From Micrococcales bacterium (GTDB lineage: Bacteria; Actinomycetota; Actinomycetes; Actinomycetales; Cellulomonadaceae): a stretch of 64,000 nucleotides of DNA. Each line of letters starts with the position of its first letter. Positions within the stretch are counted from its first letter, which is position 1. The position numbers were made by a program, and so were the translations under genes. A model generated the notes under the pieces. That model searched no databases. It saw only the letters and a list, made by a program, of their open reading frames with translations, and was not told where the DNA came from. The stretch covers positions 60,085-124,084 of the forward strand of contig WQWY01000006.1 of assembly GCA_009785115.1 (NCBI GenBank), given 5' to 3'. Below, one piece after another: positions 49,642-58,992 of this stretch.

Positions 49642-49914
49642 ATGGATCCAGGGACAGTTCTCGACATCGCGCGCCAGTCGCTCGTGCTGGCCGCCCAGCT
49701 CGCCGCGCCCGTGCTGCTCACCGCGCTCGTGGTCGGTTTCGTCGTGTCGTTGATCCAGTCGGTCACCCAGATCCAGGAGGTGACGCTGTCGTTCGTGCCC
49801 AAGGCGATCGCCGCCGCCCTCGCGCTGGCCATCGGCGGGCAGTGGATGATCGCCTCGATCACGCAGTTCACCACCCAGCTGTGGGATCGCATCCCGTCCC
49901 TGGTCGGCGGCTGA
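49642..49914 (+). CDS. fliQ: Export gate protein FliQ
   Basis: 90 residues, two membrane helices: AAQLAAPVLLTALVVGFVVS and AIAAALALAIGGQWMIASIT. QSVTQIQEVTLSFVPK between them is the family mark. ATG 49642 with GAGGG upstream gives the normal 90-residue length; GTG 49630 is a longer option. Confidence 0.95.
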   Translation: MDPGTVLDIARQSLVLAAQLAAPVLLTALVVGFVVSLIQSVTQIQEVTLSFVPKAIAAALALAIGGQWMIASITQFTTQLWDRIPSLVGG

Positions 49915-49915
49915 G

Positions 49916-50689
49916 GTGGACCCGAACATCATGGCCCTGCCCCTGGGGCCGCTGCAGAACACGATGCTCGCCTCGGTGCGGGTGGCGGGCTTCCTCGTGG
50001 CCGCCCCGCCGTTCTCCGCCCGAGGGATCCCCGCGACGGTCAAGGTGGCGCTCGCGCTGGCCATCGGCCTGGCCGTCACCCCCCGGCTGGAGCCCCTGCC
50101 GTCGGACACCACCGGTGCCTTCGTCGGGGCCTTGGTCATGCAGGCCGTGATCGGGCTGGCGCTGGGCTTCGGCGTCCAGCTGGCCGTCGTCGCCGTCCAG
50201 GTCGCCGGCAGCTACCTGGACCAGTTCGGCGGGTTCGCCATGGCGGCGGCCTTCGACCCGCTGAGCCAGACGCAGGCCGCGATGATGAGCAGGCTCTACG
50301 CCTACATCGCCACGGCGGTGCTGTTCGCCTCCGGCGGGTACCAGGTGGTGCTGAACGGCATCGTGCGCACCTTCGACGTGCTGCCGCTCGGGGCGACCCT
50401 CGACACCGCCAGGCTGGCTGAACAGCTCACCGGGGCCTTCAGCGGCATGGTCGTCGCCGCGCTGCAGATCGTCGGGCCGCTGATCCTCGTGCTGTTCTTG
50501 ACCGACATCGGCCTGGGCCTGCTCACCAAGATCGCCCCGGCGCTCAACGCGTTCGTCATGGGCTTCCCGCTGAAGATCATGATCACCCTGATCATGGCCG
50601 GGTTCGCGCTGCTCGCGATGGAAGGCGTGCTGCAGGGCCTGGCCGAGAGGGCGGCCACCTTCGTCGTCGGCGTGGCGGGGGGTGGGTGA
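49916..50689 (+). CDS. fliR: Export gate protein FliR
   Basis: 257 residues, about six membrane helices (MLASVRVAGFLVAAPPFSAR, VKVALALAIGLAVTPRL, GALVMQAVIGLALGFGVQLA, LQIVGPLILVLFLTDIGLGL). The FliR blocks GGFAMAAAFDPLSQTQ and LTKIAPALNAFVMGFPLKI are present. GTG 49916 lies one base after the fliQ stop, so it is translated by coupling. Confidence 0.95.
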   Translation: MDPNIMALPLGPLQNTMLASVRVAGFLVAAPPFSARGIPATVKVALALAIGLAVTPRLEPLPSDTTGAFVGALVMQAVIGLALGFGVQLAVVAVQVAGSYLDQFGGFAMAAAFDPLSQTQAAMMSRLYAYIATAVLFASGGYQVVLNGIVRTFDVLPLGATLDTARLAEQLTGAFSGMVVAALQIVGPLILVLFLTDIGLGLLTKIAPALNAFVMGFPLKIMITLIMAGFALLAMEGVLQGLAERAATFVVGVAGGG

Positions 50690-51894
50690 TGTCGCAGTCC
50701 TCGTCAGAGGAGCGGTCGCAGAAAGCCACCCCGCGGAAGATGAAGGAGGTCCGCAAGAAGGGCGGCCTGGGACGTTCCAAGGACCTGTCGGCGTGGCTGG
50801 CGCTCGCGGCTGCCATGACGCTGCTGCCGACTGTCGCGAGCAACACCCGCAGCGTGGTCGAGCAGCGGATCAGAGAGGTCGCCGTCGTGGCGGCCGACCC
50901 GACACCGGCCCGGGCCACGGGCCTGCTGTTCGACGGCCTGAACCGGGTGCTCGGCCTGGTGATGCCTCTGTTCGTGATGCTGGTGATCGTCGCGATCATC
51001 ACCCAGGTCGTCCAGGGCGGGGTGCACCCGAGGTTCCGCATCAAGAAAGAGGTGTTCCAGCCTCAGAAGGGCATCAAGCGTCTCTTCGGGAAGCAGACCC
51101 TGTGGGAGGCGCTGAAGACCCTGATGAAGTCGGTGGCCATCGGCGTGGTCGTGTTCCTCATGATCCAGAGCCTGATCCCGACGCTGATGAGCTCGGGGCG
51201 TCTTCAGATGGCGGCGGTGCTGACGATCGCCCAGTCGTCGGTGATGTCGCTCATCTGGGCCGGGGTGGCGGCGGGCCTGGCCCTGGCCTTCGTGGACCTG
51301 GCGGTGACCATCAGGCGCAACCGCAAGCAGACCCGGATGACCCTCAAAGAGGTCAAGGACGAGTCCAAGCGCACCGAGGGAGACCCTCTCATCAAGGGCG
51401 CCATCCGCGGCAAGCAGCGCGAGATGAGCCGCAACCGGATGATGGCCGCGGTGGCCGACGCCGACGTGGTGATCGTCAACCCCACCCACCTGGCGGTGGC
51501 GCTGCGCTACGAGCCCGGTGCCGGTGCGCCGAAGGTGGTCGCCAAGGGTGCCGACGCCGTGGCGGCCAAGATCCGTGAGCGCGCCTCGGAGCACCGGGTC
51601 CCGATGGTCTCCGACGTCCCGCTGGCGCGTGCCCTGTACGCCGCCGTCGAGGTGGACCAGGAGATCCCCGAGTACCTGTTCGTCGCGGTCGCCCGGGTGC
51701 TGGCGTTCGTGATGTCGCTGCGCCGTCGTGGCGCCGCGGCCGGTGAGCACCGCAGCCCCGAAGGGACCACCTTGCCCGAGTACATCGACGCCGACCACGG
51801 AGCGGTGGCCCGTGAGAAGGCCCGTGAGGCCCGGGCCGCGCGGCTGCGTCCGGGAGCCAGCGCGTCGTCGTCGTCGTCGGAGGCCGATCGATGA
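50689..51894 (+). CDS. flhB: Export switch protein FlhB
   Basis: 401 residues from ATG 50689. N-terminal SEERSQKATPRKMKEVRKKG is typical; four membrane helices between about 35 and 205; cytoplasmic domain with the autocleavage motif NPTH at about 264-267, which lets the export gate change substrate from hook to filament. The C-terminal tail (AREKAREARAARLRPGAS) is longer than in enterics and ends in Ser repeats. Overlaps flhA by four bases. Confidence 0.96.
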   Translation: MSQSSSEERSQKATPRKMKEVRKKGGLGRSKDLSAWLALAAAMTLLPTVASNTRSVVEQRIREVAVVAADPTPARATGLLFDGLNRVLGLVMPLFVMLVIVAIITQVVQGGVHPRFRIKKEVFQPQKGIKRLFGKQTLWEALKTLMKSVAIGVVVFLMIQSLIPTLMSSGRLQMAAVLTIAQSSVMSLIWAGVAAGLALAFVDLAVTIRRNRKQTRMTLKEVKDESKRTEGDPLIKGAIRGKQREMSRNRMMAAVADADVVIVNPTHLAVALRYEPGAGAPKVVAKGADAVAAKIRERASEHRVPMVSDVPLARALYAAVEVDQEIPEYLFVAVARVLAFVMSLRRRGAAAGEHRSPEGTTLPEYIDADHGAVAREKAREARAARLRPGASASSSSSEADR

Positions 51895-53945
51895 AGAACC
51901 GTTCCGTCGCCCAGCTGGCCGTGCCGCTCGGTGTGGTCGGCATCGTCATGATGCTCGTGGTGCCGATGCCCGCGGCGCTGCTGGACGTGCTGTTCGTCAT
52001 CAACATCGCCGGTTCGCTGGTGATCCTGCTGACCGCCATGTACGTCCAGAAGCCGCTGGACTTCTCGGTGTTCCCGTCGCTGATCCTGGTGTTCACGCTG
52101 TTCAGGCTGGGCCTGAGCGTGGCCGCGACCCGTCTGGTGCTGCGTGACGGGTACGCGGGCCAGGTGGTCGACGCGTTCGGGCACTTCGTGGTCGGCGGGT
52201 CGCTGGTCATCGGTCTGGTGATCTTCCTGATCCTGGTCATCATCCAGTTCGTCGTCATCACCAGCGGTGCCGGGCGTGTGGCCGAGGTGGGTGCCCGGTT
52301 CACCCTGGACGCGATGCCCGGCAAGCAGATGGCCATCGACGCCGACCTGAACTCCGGGCTGATCGACGAGGACACCGCGCGCCGCCGACGGGCCGAGATC
52401 GCCGCCGAGGCCGACTTCTACGGTGCGATGGACGGTGGGTCGAAGTTCGTCAAGGGCGACGCCATCGCGGGCATCGTCATCACGGTCATCAACCTGGTCG
52501 GCGGTTTCGTCATCGGCATGGTGCAGCGGGGCATGACGGCCGACGAGTCGATCAACGCCTACGCGATCCTGTCGATCGGTGACGGCCTGGCCACCCAGAT
52601 CCCGGCGCTGCTGCTCAGCGTCTCCACCGGCATCGTCGTCACCCGGGCCAGCGAAGAGGGCGACCTGGGCACCTCGGCCGCCGCCCAGATGCTCCAGTCG
52701 CGCACGGCGCTGCTCATCGCCGGGGCCGGCTCGATCGCCCTCGGCCTGCTGCCCGGGATGCCCGTGCTGCCGTTCACGCTGGTCGGGGCGACGCTGCTGC
52801 TGCTCGCGCAGCGGCACAAGAAGCTCGAGACGCAGCAGGCCGAGCTCGAGGCGAAACAGGCCCCGGAGGTCGAGGCCCCGAGCTCGGACTCCCCGGAGGT
52901 CCTCATCGAGCAGATGCGGGTGCACCAGCTGGAGATCCTGCTCGCCCCCGACCTGGTCGACCTGGTCGGCTCGGGGCCCGAGCAAGACCTGCTGGCCCGC
53001 GTGCGGGGCCTGCGACGCAAGATCGCCATGGAGATGGGCATCGTGGTGCCGCCGGTGCGCACCCGCGACTCGGTGGACCTCCCGAGCGCGACCTACGTCG
53101 TGCGTGTCGGCGGTGTCGAGGTGGGTCGAGGCGAGGCGCCCGCCGGGAAGGTGCTGGCCCTCGGCGACGACCTGGCCGCGCTGCCCGGCCCCCAGGTCAC
53201 CGAGCCGGTGTTCGGGCTGCCCGGCAAGTGGGTGCCGCTCGAGCTGCGGCACGCCGCGGAGATGACCGGGGCGACGGTGGTCGACCGGGCCTCGGTGCTC
53301 ATCACCCACCTGGGCGCGCTCATCAGCCAGTACGCGCCGCGCCTGCTGGGCCGCGAGGACGTGCGGGTGCTCACCGAGGGCCTGAAGAAGATCAACCCCT
53401 CGGTGGTCGAGGAGCTGATCCCTGGCATGCTGTCGCTCGGCGAGGTGCAGCGGGTGCTCCAGGGGCTGCTGGCCGAGCAGGTGCCGGTGCGCGACCTGGG
53501 CCGCATCTACGAGGCGCTCACCCTGAGGGCCAAGGTGTCCACCGACCCCGAGGGGCTGATCGAGGCGGCCCGCGCCGGCCTGGGACCTGCCCTGGCCCAG
53601 CCCTACATCGCGGACGGGGTGATCCGGGTGCTCACCCTGGAACCGCTGCTCGAGCAGGCCCTGCTCGAGGCGCTGCGCCCGGCCGAGGGCGGCACCCAGC
53701 TGATGGTGGACCCCGCGGTCATGGAGCAGATCCTCGGCCAGCTGCGTCACGCGACGAGCGCTGCCGAGGCCGCCGGCAAGCCGGTGGTGCTGACGTGCGC
53801 CCCGGGGCTGCGCCCGGCGCTGCACAGGCTCGTCAGCCTCGCGCTGCCTCGCCTGGCGGTGCTGTCCTACCCCGAGGTGACCGGTGCGGGTGTCACCGTG
53901 GAGACGGCCGGGGTGGTGAGCGGTGGTCGAGCGATTGCTGCTTGA
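51891..53945 (+). CDS. flhA: Export gate protein FlhA
   Basis: 684 residues. Membrane part about 1-310 with PLDFSVFPSLILVFTLFRLG, LSVAATRLVL, and the cytoplasmic FHIPEP-type loop ARFTLDAMPGKQMAIDADLN, DEDTARRRRAEIAAEADFYG, AMDGGSKFVKGDAIAGIVIT. The C-domain (about 340-684) shows GREDVRVLTEGLKKINPSVV and VLTLEPLLEQALLEAL. The family is well conserved throughout. The FlhF-like gene overlaps the last 23 bp. Confidence 0.97.
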   Translation: MKNRSVAQLAVPLGVVGIVMMLVVPMPAALLDVLFVINIAGSLVILLTAMYVQKPLDFSVFPSLILVFTLFRLGLSVAATRLVLRDGYAGQVVDAFGHFVVGGSLVIGLVIFLILVIIQFVVITSGAGRVAEVGARFTLDAMPGKQMAIDADLNSGLIDEDTARRRRAEIAAEADFYGAMDGGSKFVKGDAIAGIVITVINLVGGFVIGMVQRGMTADESINAYAILSIGDGLATQIPALLLSVSTGIVVTRASEEGDLGTSAAAQMLQSRTALLIAGAGSIALGLLPGMPVLPFTLVGATLLLLAQRHKKLETQQAELEAKQAPEVEAPSSDSPEVLIEQMRVHQLEILLAPDLVDLVGSGPEQDLLARVRGLRRKIAMEMGIVVPPVRTRDSVDLPSATYVVRVGGVEVGRGEAPAGKVLALGDDLAALPGPQVTEPVFGLPGKWVPLELRHAAEMTGATVVDRASVLITHLGALISQYAPRLLGREDVRVLTEGLKKINPSVVEELIPGMLSLGEVQRVLQGLLAEQVPVRDLGRIYEALTLRAKVSTDPEGLIEAARAGLGPALAQPYIADGVIRVLTLEPLLEQALLEALRPAEGGTQLMVDPAVMEQILGQLRHATSAAEAAGKPVVLTCAPGLRPALHRLVSLALPRLAVLSYPEVTGAGVTVETAGVVSGGRAIAA

Positions 53946-55320
53946 GGGAGCCAGCCTCTCCGAGCTCATGGAGTATGTGCGGTCTGAGTTCGGGCCGCAC
54001 GCGAAGATCGTGGCCGCCGAGCGGGTGAGGCAGGGCGGGTTCGCCGGGTTCTTCGCCAAGGAGAGCTACGAGCTGACCGTCGACGTCCCCGCGGTGCCGG
54101 GGACGACGCAGGCCGCGCTCCGGCTGCGCTCGCACCGTCCGCCACCACCGGCGGCGGTGCCGGTCGCACCCAAGGCGCTGCCGACCCAGGCGTCGTCGAT
54201 CGAAGACCTGCTCGACGCCGCCGACGCCTCGGACACGGCCATGACCAGGGCGCCGAGCCCTGACTCCGTGCGGGCCCGGGAGGAGATCGTCGCGTCCCCG
54301 CAGGCCGCGGCCCAGGCGGCCACCCCGCGTGCGGCGACCGGGGGAGCCCAGTTCGCGACCGTGCTGGACCAGGTGCGGGCGCTCGCCGCCGAGGGGGTGT
54401 CGGTCGACGCGGTCGCCGCCCAGCTCACCGCGACGCAGCCCGCCGCACCAGACGGCACCTCGGCGCGGGCTTCCGAGACGGGGGCCGCCGTGGCCGGCGA
54501 GGTGGCCGCCGAACCTCCGGAGCCGGTTCCCGAGACCACCCGTCCGTCAGACGCCTTCTCTCCGACAGCCGCGCCTGCCGTGCCCGCGGGGGCGCCCGCG
54601 TCGGACCCCTTCGCGGCCCAGGCCGCGCCTGCTGCTGCCCCAGCGCCCCCCGCGCTGGACCCTGCCGAGCTGCGGTCCGCGCTGTCGGTGATCGGGGTCC
54701 CGCCCGGGCTGCTCGGGGCTCAGCCGCTGACGTTGTCCGCGGTGCTGGACAACATCCCGTCGGCGCCGTCGATGCCACGTGAGGCCGGGGAGATCCTCGC
54801 GGTGGTCGGCTCCTCGTCGGACCTCGCGGCGCTCGAGCCGATGCTGGTGGAGAGGATGCGCCTGACCCCGCCCGACGTCGTGCACGTGGGTCTCGGGCTG
54901 AGGTTCGACTCCTCGCAGTCCGGCCCTGACCGGCCGACGAGGATCACCTCGGCACAAGCGTTGTCGGCGTGGCGCGCACGCGCCCCCATGGCCCGGCACC
55001 CGTGGCTGGTGCTGATCCCCGTGGACGGCGACGCCGAGGCTCGCGCCGAGGTGGCCGGGCTGGCCGCCGACACCCGCCCCACCCAGCTCTGGGCCGTGGT
55101 CGACGCCCGCACCAAGCCCACGGACGCGGAACGTTGGCTCAACCAGGTAGGCGCTCAGCACCCGGTCGACGCCCTCGCGGTCCGCTCCCTGATGGACACC
55201 TCCGCCCCCGGCACCGTCCTGTCCCTGAACCGCCCCATCGCCTGGATCGACGGCCTCCCCACCTCCCGCGTCGTCTGGGCCGCCGCCTTCGGCCAACCCC
55301 TAGACTCCGCCCTCGCCTGA
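53923..55320 (+). CDS. FlhF-like protein lacking the GTPase P-loop
   Basis: 465 residues. Residues 1-55 look like the FlhF N-domain: LLEGASLSELMEYVRSEFGP, then HAKIVAAERVRQGGFAGFFA, KESYELTV. A 190-residue Ala/Pro/Ser-rich linker follows. Residues about 245-460 align in order with the SRP-type NG domain, but the Walker A site reads EILAVVGSSSDLAA (about 289-302) rather than GPTGVGKTTT, and the DTAG block is absent; only WAVVDARTKPTDAERWLNQV recalls the TKLD region. I infer a pseudo-GTPase that could still help place the flagellum. GTG 53923 is within flhA. It is last in the flagellar operon. Confidence 0.75.
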   Translation: MVERLLLEGASLSELMEYVRSEFGPHAKIVAAERVRQGGFAGFFAKESYELTVDVPAVPGTTQAALRLRSHRPPPPAAVPVAPKALPTQASSIEDLLDAADASDTAMTRAPSPDSVRAREEIVASPQAAAQAATPRAATGGAQFATVLDQVRALAAEGVSVDAVAAQLTATQPAAPDGTSARASETGAAVAGEVAAEPPEPVPETTRPSDAFSPTAAPAVPAGAPASDPFAAQAAPAAAPAPPALDPAELRSALSVIGVPPGLLGAQPLTLSAVLDNIPSAPSMPREAGEILAVVGSSSDLAALEPMLVERMRLTPPDVVHVGLGLRFDSSQSGPDRPTRITSAQALSAWRARAPMARHPWLVLIPVDGDAEARAEVAGLAADTRPTQLWAVVDARTKPTDAERWLNQVGAQHPVDALAVRSLMDTSAPGTVLSLNRPIAWIDGLPTSRVVWAAAFGQPLDSALA

Positions 55321-55369
55321 CCATCGGTAGGCTGGCGCCACCAGCGTTGTTACCGGTGGGAGGCGCGAC

Positions 55370-57634
55370 GTGACCGACCTGGCGACTTACGTGCCGCTGG
55401 AGAGCGACCAGCCGACCATGGGGGACGACTTCGACCGGGGTGCGCTGGTCGACCGCATCTACCACATCGTCACGCAAGAAGAACCTCTGGGGACGGTGGG
55501 GGTCTACGGCGGTTGGGGGTCGGGCAAGTCGTCCATCATGCGGCAGCTCAGGCGTCGCCTGGAAGAGGGATGGACCGGCCCCGACGGGCAGGTGCGCCCT
55601 GGATACTTCGGGACCGGCACCCGCTACGTCGGGATGCTCCCAGGCCCACCGCGCGGGCCGATCCCGATCCCGGAGGACTACGACCGTGAGCGCGGCTACC
55701 GGGGCACCGTGTGGTTCAGCGCCTGGGAGCACCAGAAAGACATCGACCCGGCCGTCGCCATGCTCCAAGAGGCCAGGCGGATGCTGCGCCCGTCCCGGCT
55801 CAACCGGTGGCGCATGAAGAAGTGGTTCAGAATCCTGCGCAACGCCATCGGCACCACGGGCGAGGTCCTGGAACGCATGGGGCCCGCGACGGCGGCGGTG
55901 GGCGCACCGCTGACCGCCCTGCGCCAGTCGGTCGAGCGGGTCAGCCGAGACCTGTACGACGTCCAAGAGGACCAGGTGCGCAAGAAGGAGGCCTTCACCG
56001 AGATCGTCCGCCTGCTGGCCAGGCGCAACCGGCACCGCCGCGTCGTGTTCTTCGTGGACGACCTGGACCGCTGCGACGACGACGTGGCCCGCCGCCTGCT
56101 GGACGACATCAAGACCTACCTCGACCAACCACAGTGCGTCTTCGTCATCGGTGTGAACTCGGCCCGCCTGCGTGAGTCTCGGCAGCGCGCCAGTTCGGAC
56201 CAGGCCGAGCAGGACCCAGGGCGTCGCTCACCGGGGGAGGATCGCCTCGCCAAGATCATCCAGTACCCGTTCTACGTCCCGATGCTCGCCGTCGACCAGT
56301 ACCGCCGCTACCTAGAACAGACCCTGCGCCGCAAGTTCACCGAGGGAGCGCCCGCCGACGAGACAGACGAGACCCCAGCGAGCAGGGCATCCCTGGAAGA
56401 GGTGCAGGTCCGCTCTGTCGCTGGCCTGCTCACCGACGTGCTGACCGCCCGGTCGACCTCGCTGCGCGAGGTGAAACGCCTGGTCAACGTCTTCACGGTC
56501 AACCACGAGCTGGCTAGCGACGCCTTCGGTGAGACCGGCCTGTGGGGTGCGTACCAACCGCAGGTGGTCGCGGTGCTGTCCGCCGTCCAGGCGTTCTACC
56601 CGGCGACCTTCGAGTGGCTGAGCGACCGTTCGGACGCACGAGCCAGGATGCGCCACCTGTTCACCGGCGCCCCCGTGCCCCGCCAGGAGCAGGTGCCACC
56701 CGAGGTGCTGGACGAGATGGACGGCACCTCCATCCTGGCGGCGGCACGAAAGATCGGCAGCGCCCTCGCCGACGAGACCCGCCTGAGCCTCTACCTGTCC
56801 ATGTGGGGCCAGACCCACGAGTGCACCCCACGTGAGAACAGCAGGTGGACCACCGAGTGGCGAGCCCGCTCCGATCTCACCGTCGGCCAGGTGCAGCAGT
56901 GGATCCAAGGCGTCGACGACGACGGCCAGCACGAGCACCGGTGGACCGAGGACGACCTGCGCGTGGTGAAGCTGGGCGACTGGTGGTGGTGGGTTCTCGA
57001 CGTCAGAGAACTAGAACCCCCGAGCGAGCACTACCCCGAAGGCCGTCCCCTCCGCGCCCTGCTGCTTTCCGAGGGCCTGGTCGCCACCCGGCCCTACGCG
57101 GGCAACGTCGACGAGCACGACGACAGCGACTTTCCCACCTTCGACCAGTGGAGCTCTGCCGGCCCCGGCACCCTCGCCGGGGCGCTGTGGAGCGAGTCGA
57201 GCCTGCGCACCTGGTTGAGAGGGGACTTTGCCGGGCGGCTTCCGTCTGAGGTGGCGAGCGCGGTGCTCCCCGAGCAGAGCAGCACCGTGACCCGTTGGGC
57301 GCGAACAGACGGCTTCTGGGCAGAGAAGGCGACACCAGACAGCGGGAACAAGGGTGCTGCGAAAGACCCGGAGACCGAGACGATCTACCTGCTGGCGTAT
57401 GAGGACGCCCTCGCTGACGAGGCGCCCTACCGCCTGGGGAAGGCGGACGCCGACGCGCACACAGAGAGCGGCCTTGTGGGCTTCTGGTGGTTGCGCTCGC
57501 CTGGCCACGGTCCATACGACGCCTGGGCGGTGCTGCCTTCCTCGCTCGCGGCCCCAGACGATCGCGGCAGCACTTTCTGGGCCGGGGGTCGGGCTGGGGT
57601 CCGTCCTGCTTTTTGGCTCAATCTAGGATCTTGA
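55370..57634 (+). CDS. KAP-family P-loop NTPase fused to a DUF6273-like domain
   Basis: 754 residues from GTG 55370 (GGGAGG seven bases upstream). KAP NTPase in about 15-400: Walker A GGWGSGKSS (47-55), WFSAWEH (115-121), Walker B VVFFVDDLDRCDDD (225-238), VFVIGVNSARL, and CTERM helix SLREVKRLVNVFTVNHELAS. No membrane helix, unlike many KAP proteins. Residues about 535-754 resemble DUF6273: WWWWVLDVRELE, LLLSEGLVATRPYAG, SSLRTWLRGDFAG, TIYLLAYEDA, FWWLRSPGHG and VRPAFWLNLGS. Known KAP proteins include the phage-exclusion protein PifA; the DUF6273 part may sense or bind a ligand. Defence is a guess from family. It is not flagellar and sits beyond the operon. Confidence 0.85.
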   Translation: MTDLATYVPLESDQPTMGDDFDRGALVDRIYHIVTQEEPLGTVGVYGGWGSGKSSIMRQLRRRLEEGWTGPDGQVRPGYFGTGTRYVGMLPGPPRGPIPIPEDYDRERGYRGTVWFSAWEHQKDIDPAVAMLQEARRMLRPSRLNRWRMKKWFRILRNAIGTTGEVLERMGPATAAVGAPLTALRQSVERVSRDLYDVQEDQVRKKEAFTEIVRLLARRNRHRRVVFFVDDLDRCDDDVARRLLDDIKTYLDQPQCVFVIGVNSARLRESRQRASSDQAEQDPGRRSPGEDRLAKIIQYPFYVPMLAVDQYRRYLEQTLRRKFTEGAPADETDETPASRASLEEVQVRSVAGLLTDVLTARSTSLREVKRLVNVFTVNHELASDAFGETGLWGAYQPQVVAVLSAVQAFYPATFEWLSDRSDARARMRHLFTGAPVPRQEQVPPEVLDEMDGTSILAAARKIGSALADETRLSLYLSMWGQTHECTPRENSRWTTEWRARSDLTVGQVQQWIQGVDDDGQHEHRWTEDDLRVVKLGDWWWWVLDVRELEPPSEHYPEGRPLRALLLSEGLVATRPYAGNVDEHDDSDFPTFDQWSSAGPGTLAGALWSESSLRTWLRGDFAGRLPSEVASAVLPEQSSTVTRWARTDGFWAEKATPDSGNKGAAKDPETETIYLLAYEDALADEAPYRLGKADADAHTESGLVGFWWLRSPGHGPYDAWAVLPSSLAAPDDRGSTFWAGGRAGVRPAFWLNLGS

Positions 57635-57647
57635 ATCTTTTCATCCC

Positions 57648-57667
57648 GTGACGCCGCCAGGCGTCAC
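57648..57667. terminator. Short hairpin between convergent genes
   Basis: GTGACGCC and GGCGTCAC pair around GCCA, 13 bp after the KAP gene stop and before the end of the DUF4143 gene on the other strand. Confidence 0.55.
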
Positions 57668-57713
57668 CTCGGCCGGCGTCAGCCGACAAGGTTTTCGGGC
57701 GGTCGAGCCTGCC

Positions 57714-58976
57714 CTACGGGCTCCACAGCTGATCGATGGGCAAGGTGAAGAGGCGGTCTTCGGGGTTGGCGGCTCGAGGGCCGGTGTGGAGCACCACCCC
57801 AGCACGGAAGTCGGGGCCGATCCGGTCGCGCAGGGCGCGCAGCGCGGCCAGGTCGCCGTCTTTCAGCCGTTGAGCGCTCTTGATCTCGAAGGCGACCACG
57901 GCGCCGTCGAGACGTTCGACGATGAGATCGACCTCGACACCCTCGTGGGTCCGCCAGTAGCCGACCGAGGCGGTGTCGTCCAGCCAGGAGGCTTCTTTCA
58001 AGATCTCTGCCACCACGAACGACTCCAGCAGACCGCCGAAGGCGGTCAGGGCTTCAGGCGCGCGAGTCGCCATCTTGTCCGAAGTGAGGCGCAGCAGATG
58101 GGCGGCCAGCCCGGAGTCCACGAGGTGGAGCTTCGGCTTGCGGAACGTGCGGCTGGTCGGCACCCGGGTCCACGGTTGCAGCCGGTGGATGATGAACGTC
58201 TGCTCCAGCACGTCGAGGTACGTCTGTGCGGTGCGTGGTTGCACTCCTGCCCCCTCGGCCAGCGATCCGAGCGTCGCGATCTGGCCTGTGCTCGCCGCTA
58301 CCAGGCTCAGCAGTCGACGCACCGCTTCGGGGCGGCGGATCGCCTCCAGGGCGGGCAGGTCTCGCAGGATGGTCTGGGTGAGGTAGTCGGCGAACCAGCG
58401 TTGCCGGGCTGGTTCGTTGGGCGAGCGCAACGCTTGGGGGTATCCGCCGACGACGACCCGGTTGACGTATTCATCCCGCTCGGTCTGCGACCTGGCGACC
58501 AGCAACGACTCCGGAGCGTCGAACAGGTGGGCCAGCACACCGCCCTCGTGTCCCTCGACCTCGCGCTGGCTGAGCGGGTAGACCGGCAGCCGGTGCAGGC
58601 GTCCGGTGAGGGCCTGCGTCCCCGCAGGGAGAGCGTTGACGCTGGTCGACCCTGCTAGCACGAACTGGCCGGGACGGCCGTCACGGTTGAGACGAGCCTT
58701 GATCGCGTCCAAGAGGACGGGTGCCCTCTGGTGCTCGTCGAGGTATACCCGGGGCGCCGAGGGCAGGAACGAGCTGGGGTTGGCGAGCGCGTCGTCCGCC
58801 ACGATCGGGTCGTCGAGGTCGATGCAGGGGGCGTGGTCCGCAGCAGCGAGGATGCGTAGTGCGGTTGACTTGCCGACCGCACGGGGCCCCTGAAGCAGGA
58901 CGACGGGGAACTCCGTCGCGCGCTGCGGAACGAGGTCGAGCACCCGTCGACGGATGAGTTCAGGTTGGCCGTCCAT
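57714..58976 (-). CDS. AAA ATPase with DUF4143 domain
   Basis: 420 residues. N-terminal AAA_14-type ATPase: Walker A LLQGPRAVGKST (about 28-39), Walker B RVYLDEHQRAP (Glu after Asp, typical), sensor VLAGSTSVNALPAGTQALTG and RLHRLPVYPLSQRE. The DUF4143 part follows, with a winged-helix-like segment (LGSLAEGAGVQPRTAQTYLD) and a C-terminal PD-(D/E)XK-like core: GVEVDLIVERLDGAVVAFEIKSAQ would hold the D and ExK residues. These proteins are common in accessory DNA, and their role is unknown. ATG 58976 has no clear Shine-Dalgarno and three 23-bp repeats lie directly upstream. Confidence 0.88.
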   Translation of the reverse strand: MDGQPELIRRRVLDLVPQRATEFPVVLLQGPRAVGKSTALRILAAADHAPCIDLDDPIVADDALANPSSFLPSAPRVYLDEHQRAPVLLDAIKARLNRDGRPGQFVLAGSTSVNALPAGTQALTGRLHRLPVYPLSQREVEGHEGGVLAHLFDAPESLLVARSQTERDEYVNRVVVGGYPQALRSPNEPARQRWFADYLTQTILRDLPALEAIRRPEAVRRLLSLVAASTGQIATLGSLAEGAGVQPRTAQTYLDVLEQTFIIHRLQPWTRVPTSRTFRKPKLHLVDSGLAAHLLRLTSDKMATRAPEALTAFGGLLESFVVAEILKEASWLDDTASVGYWRTHEGVEVDLIVERLDGAVVAFEIKSAQRLKDGDLAALRALRDRIGPDFRAGVVLHTGPRAANPEDRLFTLPIDQLWSP

Positions 58977-58992
58977 GCAGGTAGAGTACCCC

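Noticed and set aside
54780..54810. Intact FlhF GTPase
   Set aside because: The site that should be a P-loop lacks the GKT/S core, so an active GTPase is not supported.
57540..57713. Possible diversity-generating retroelement target at the DUF6273-like 3' end of the KAP gene
   Set aside because: No reverse transcriptase, no template repeat and no adenine-biased repeat is visible nearby.
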